The position numbers and the translations under genes are program-made. The notes under the pieces were generated by a model that saw nothing but the letters and a program-made list of their open reading frames with translations, ran no database searches and was not told the DNA's origin. From Paracoccaceae bacterium (GTDB lineage: Bacteria; Pseudomonadota; Alphaproteobacteria; Rhodobacterales; Rhodobacteraceae), in NCBI GenBank assembly GCA_003535335.1, contig DOHJ01000138.1:1182-10614 (forward strand): a stretch of 9,433 nucleotides of DNA. The letters are read 5' to 3'. Of the stretch, positions 7,624 through 9,433 are shown piece by piece (within the stretch, counting starts at the first letter, position 1; the number at the start of each line of letters is the position of its first letter).

Positions 7624-7827
7624 ATGAAATTATACCGGTTGTTAACCGAGGATGATACGGCCGCATTTTGCCACAAAGTCAGCGCAGCTTTGGCCGCGGG
7701 ATGGGAGCTTTATGGCAGCCCGGGTTATGCGTTTGATCATGCAAACGGGGTTATGCGATGCGCTCAGGCTGTGACCAAAGAGGTTAAGGCGCAATATTCA
7801 CCGGACATGAAACTGGGGGAACAATAA
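7624..7827 (+). CDS. DUF1737 domain protein
   Basis: A 67-residue cytoplasmic protein that is essentially one DUF1737 domain. Family-like features are the start MKLYRLLTEDD, the central helix FCHKVSAALAAGWELYGSP and the later MRCAQAVTKEV. There is no signal peptide or membrane segment. The ATG has a strong GGAGGG Shine-Dalgarno sequence at 7612-7617. The stop overlaps the mch start by one base (TAATG), so the two are co-transcribed and probably translationally coupled. DUF1737 has no established function as far as I know. Tight linkage to mesaconyl-CoA hydratase suggests a role near that enzyme or its regulation, but this is inference. Confidence 0.92.
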   Translation: MKLYRLLTEDDTAAFCHKVSAALAAGWELYGSPGYAFDHANGVMRCAQAVTKEVKAQYSPDMKLGEQ

Positions 7828-8855
7828 TGGACAAGACCAGCGCCGGCAGGTTTTTTGAAGATTACCGTCTGGGTGAAGTGATTAAACACGCAACGCCGCG
7901 TACAATTTCAGGCGGAGAGCGCGCGCTTTATCAGGCGCTTTATCCAGCCCGCCACGCGCTGGTTTCCTCAGATGAATTTGCCCGCAATTGCGGTCTGGCG
8001 TCTTCGCCGATGGACGAATTGATTGCCTTTCACATTGTATTTGGCAAAACTGTGCCGGATATTTCGCTAAATGCTGTGGCAAATCTGGGCTATGGCGAAA
8101 TGCGCTGGCTGGCACCTGTCTGGGCCGGCGATACGTTGCGCTCTGTCAGCGAGGTTATCGGGTTAAAGCAAAACTCAAATGGAAAAACCGGTGTTGTCTG
8201 GGTGCGCACAAAAGGCATTAACCAGCATGGCGCAACGGTGTTGGAATATGTGCGCTGGGTCATGTTGAAAAAACGCGATCCTAGCCGGGATGCGCCAAAA
8301 ACCGTATTGCCGAAATTGGCAGATGTTGTGCCGGCCGAGCAGCTGATAATCCCCCAAGGGCTGGATTTTAGCGCTTATGATTTCGCGCAAGCCGGCGAGC
8401 AGCACAGATTAAACGACTATGCCATTGGCGAGCAGATTGACCATGTCGACGGCGTGACCATGGAAGAAGCCGAGCACATGCTGGCAACGCGGTTATGGCA
8501 AAATACCTCCAAGGTGCATTTTGATGTCGGTTCAAGGCCGGATGCCAAGCGGTTGATTTATGGCGGACATATAATTTCACTGGCCCGCGCGCTAAGCTTT
8601 AACGGCTTGGCCAATGCGCAATTGATTGTCGGGCTAAATGGCGGAACGCACGTTAATCCGGGGTTTGCAGGAGACACGGTACGGGCATGGTCACAGGTTC
8701 TGGATATTGCCAAAACCGACAGGCCCGGCGTTGGGTTCATCCGCTTGCGAACAGTTGCGACCAAGGGCGCGGCCTTTGCGCTGCGGGGCGATGACGGTAA
8801 ATATTTGCCCGATGTATTACTGGATATTGATTATTGGGCGGTGATGCCAATTTAA
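7827..8855 (+). CDS. mch: Mesaconyl-CoA hydratase (MaoC-like double hot-dog)
   Basis: Enzyme of the ethylmalonyl-CoA pathway; hydrates mesaconyl-C1-CoA to beta-methylmalyl-CoA, which is then cleaved to glyoxylate and propionyl-CoA. The 342 residues are the size expected for Mch. The sequence is recognisable throughout: GRFFEDYRLGEVIKHATPRT near the start, YPARHALVSSDEFA (39-52), FHIVFGKTVPDISLNAVANL (68-87), NSNGKTGVVWVRTKG (116-130), and LATRLWQNTSKVHFD (219-233) followed by LIYGGHIISLARALSFNG (243-260). The two MaoC/hot-dog halves, about residues 12-150 and 195-335, each contain a GDT motif (101 and 282). The start is set by the TAATG overlap with DUF1737 and a GGGGGA ribosome-binding site. 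A more general MaoC dehydratase is the alternative, but similarity to Mch is strong. The lyase gene mcl1 that often accompanies it is not in this window. Confidence 0.92.
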   Translation: MDKTSAGRFFEDYRLGEVIKHATPRTISGGERALYQALYPARHALVSSDEFARNCGLASSPMDELIAFHIVFGKTVPDISLNAVANLGYGEMRWLAPVWAGDTLRSVSEVIGLKQNSNGKTGVVWVRTKGINQHGATVLEYVRWVMLKKRDPSRDAPKTVLPKLADVVPAEQLIIPQGLDFSAYDFAQAGEQHRLNDYAIGEQIDHVDGVTMEEAEHMLATRLWQNTSKVHFDVGSRPDAKRLIYGGHIISLARALSFNGLANAQLIVGLNGGTHVNPGFAGDTVRAWSQVLDIAKTDRPGVGFIRLRTVATKGAAFALRGDDGKYLPDVLLDIDYWAVMPI

Positions 8856-8888
8856 TGCTGCAGCATTAAAAACCTGAAGTATTTTTTT
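8851..8888 (+). terminator. 20-bp perfect palindrome plus T-run at the mch end
   Basis: TTTAATGCTGCAGCATTAAA (8851-8870) is a perfect palindrome that includes the mch TAA stop. As RNA it gives an 8-bp stem with a UGCA loop. A run of seven T follows at 8882-8888, but 11 bases after the stem, farther than in a standard intrinsic terminator. It may still be the mch 3' end. Confidence 0.45.
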
Positions 8889-8950
8889 ATTACCGCTATT
8901 GTGCCGCCAATTTCAACTATGGCTCAGAATATTGAACCAACCCGCACCGC

Positions 8951-9016
8951 GCAGACACATATAGCGCACGGGAATGAATTTTGATACCAAAATTCATGAA
9001 GCATGCGCTATACTGC
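8951..9016. repeat. Nested inverted repeat (strong stem-loop)
   Basis: Inner arms ATGAATTTTG (8974-8983) and CAAAATTCAT (8988-8997) are perfect over 10 bp with a 4-base loop. Outer arms TATAGCGCA (8960-8968) and TGCGCTATA (9004-9012) are perfect over 9 bp, separated from the inner stem by a small internal loop. A further GCAG (8951-8954) and CTGC (9013-9016) pair beyond a 5-base bulge. The structure lies between mch and the transposase remains. It could be a small RNA-like hairpin, a MITE-like repeat unit or a bidirectional 3'-end structure. I see no clear target-site duplication and no terminal T-run. Confidence 0.65.
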
Positions 9017-9206
9017 ACTCCCGGCAGCAAACTTCGAAACCGGATAGCTTGGACGGCCTGTTTTAGAGGCAGAAATTGAAGACAGGATCGGCTCTATTTT
9101 AGTCCAGTCCAGAACCGCCTCAGTGTCGTCAAGCGCATGAAGTGCTGGATGATCAAGATCGCTGCCGGGTACAAAAATCGGGTTGGGTGATGAAAGGTTT
9201 CTGCAT
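9008..9206 (-). pseudogene. N-terminal remnant of an IS5-type transposase
   Basis: An open minus-strand frame (from 9208 to a TAG at 9008-9010) reads NPIFVPGSDLDHPALHALDD, then VLDWTKIEPILSSISASKTG and RPSYP. This has the pattern of the N-terminus of IS5-family transposases (short acidic DHP segment, DW.xIE, then GRPxYP). An ATG at 9206 opens MQKP in another frame; removing one T from the following CCTTTC run would join it to SSPNPIFVPG, suggesting a frameshifted original start. The match ends within a few codons of GRPSYP, just where the nested inverted repeat begins, and no DDE catalytic region follows. It cannot be functional. The identification is from memory of the family, not a search. 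Confidence 0.6.
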
Positions 9207-9261
9207 GCTCAAAGCTACCAAATATTGCCACCGTTGCGAATCCTCAAATTATGCTGAGGGC

Positions 9262-9433
9262 TCACAATGCCTTATCAAATGCCTTAGGCGCTTTACGGTT
9301 GGATTTCGAAGGGATAACCGCCGTCGCTCCCTGCTCTCAAATCATCGTTCTGATTCAGTCGACTTCGTAAATTTTGGTGGCCAAAATGTCAACGTCGGAG
9401 TGAAAACCGACCAGGGCAATCGATTGAATAAAT
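9262..9433 (-). pseudogene. C-terminal-half remnant of an IS5/IS427-type transposase (partial, runs off the edge)
   Basis: In one minus-strand frame the sequence reads ATKIYEVD, TGA, IRTMI, TGA, then EQGATAVIPSKSNRKAPKAF and DKAL, ending at a TGA (9264-9262). The second half closely resembles the segment TAVIPPKxNRKxPxxFDKxLY of IS427-type transposases, which precedes the catalytic glutamate. The stops at 9357-9355 and 9339-9337 fall where such proteins would carry W and R (TGG to TGA, CGA to TGA). The frame may continue weakly to about 9195 (FEHAETF), but the catalytic glutamate is not recognisable. It is dead and extends beyond the window on the right. It seems a different element or segment from the N-terminal remnant beside it. 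Confidence 0.6.

Noticed and set aside
7433..7627. 64-codon plus-strand open frame before the DUF1737 gene.
   Set aside because: No ribosome-binding site and no recognisable sequence; it overlaps the promoter region of DUF1737-mch.
8921..9260. Possible imperfect terminal inverted repeats: CTCAGAATATTGAACC on the plus strand from 8923 and CTCAGCATAATTTGAGG on the minus strand from 9258, framing a 340-bp element.
   Set aside because: The match needs a gap and several mismatches, no target duplication is visible, and the right-hand copy may fall inside the remains of the transposase coding region.

Overview
The window is a stretch of alphaproteobacterial chromosome, most likely from Rhodobacterales (roseobacter/Paracoccaceae group). 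This rests on my recognition of protein families: the SdhA, SdhB and Mdh sequences are alphaproteobacterial in type, mesaconyl-CoA hydratase (ethylmalonyl-CoA pathway) follows a DUF1737 gene, and several small proteins look lineage-typical. The base composition looks moderate, not GC-rich. No rRNA, tRNA, CRISPR array or intact mobile element was seen.

Left block (75-4212, minus strand): a compact succinate dehydrogenase operon read right to left as sdhC-sdhD-sdhA-lipoprotein-lipoprotein-sdhB, with junctions that touch, overlap by one base or are only a few bases apart. The heme ligands, quinone-site residues, covalent-FAD histidine, catalytic residues and all iron-sulfur cysteines are present. 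The two small lipoprotein genes between sdhA and sdhB are the unusual part. Upstream of sdhC are two identical 10-bp palindromes exactly 21 bp apart, flanking a -10-like element, which form a candidate operator.

Middle block (4396-5567, minus strand): two poorly recognised genes between sdh and mdh. One is an 88-codon ORF that resembles a piece of a DUF4344-type metallopeptidase with its metal-binding motif lost. The other is a 259-residue protein that looks like a C-terminally shortened member of a Rhodobacterales family. Both may be decaying.

Central-right block (5771-7279, minus strand): malate dehydrogenase (mdh) with a good sigma70-like promoter, preceded upstream by a small exported protein. 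A 344-bp divergent region (7280-7623) then leads into a plus-strand pair, a DUF1737 protein and mesaconyl-CoA hydratase (mch), joined by a TAATG stop/start overlap. Their promoter region holds an inverted repeat over the -10 and a TTTGCAAA palindrome of the kind bound by short-chain acyl-CoA regulators.

Right edge (8856-9433): no intact gene. It holds a 20-bp palindrome at the mch stop, a strong nested inverted repeat (8951-9016), and remains of two IS5-type transposase reading frames with frameshifts and nonsense codons.

Functionally the window joins the TCA cycle (succinate to fumarate, malate to oxaloacetate) to the ethylmalonyl-CoA pathway, whose products glyoxylate and succinyl-CoA feed the same C4 acids. 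I see no convincing new defence, secretion or biosynthetic system. The most worthwhile leads are the regulatory repeats, the lipoproteins inside the sdh operon, and the decayed metallopeptidase fragment.
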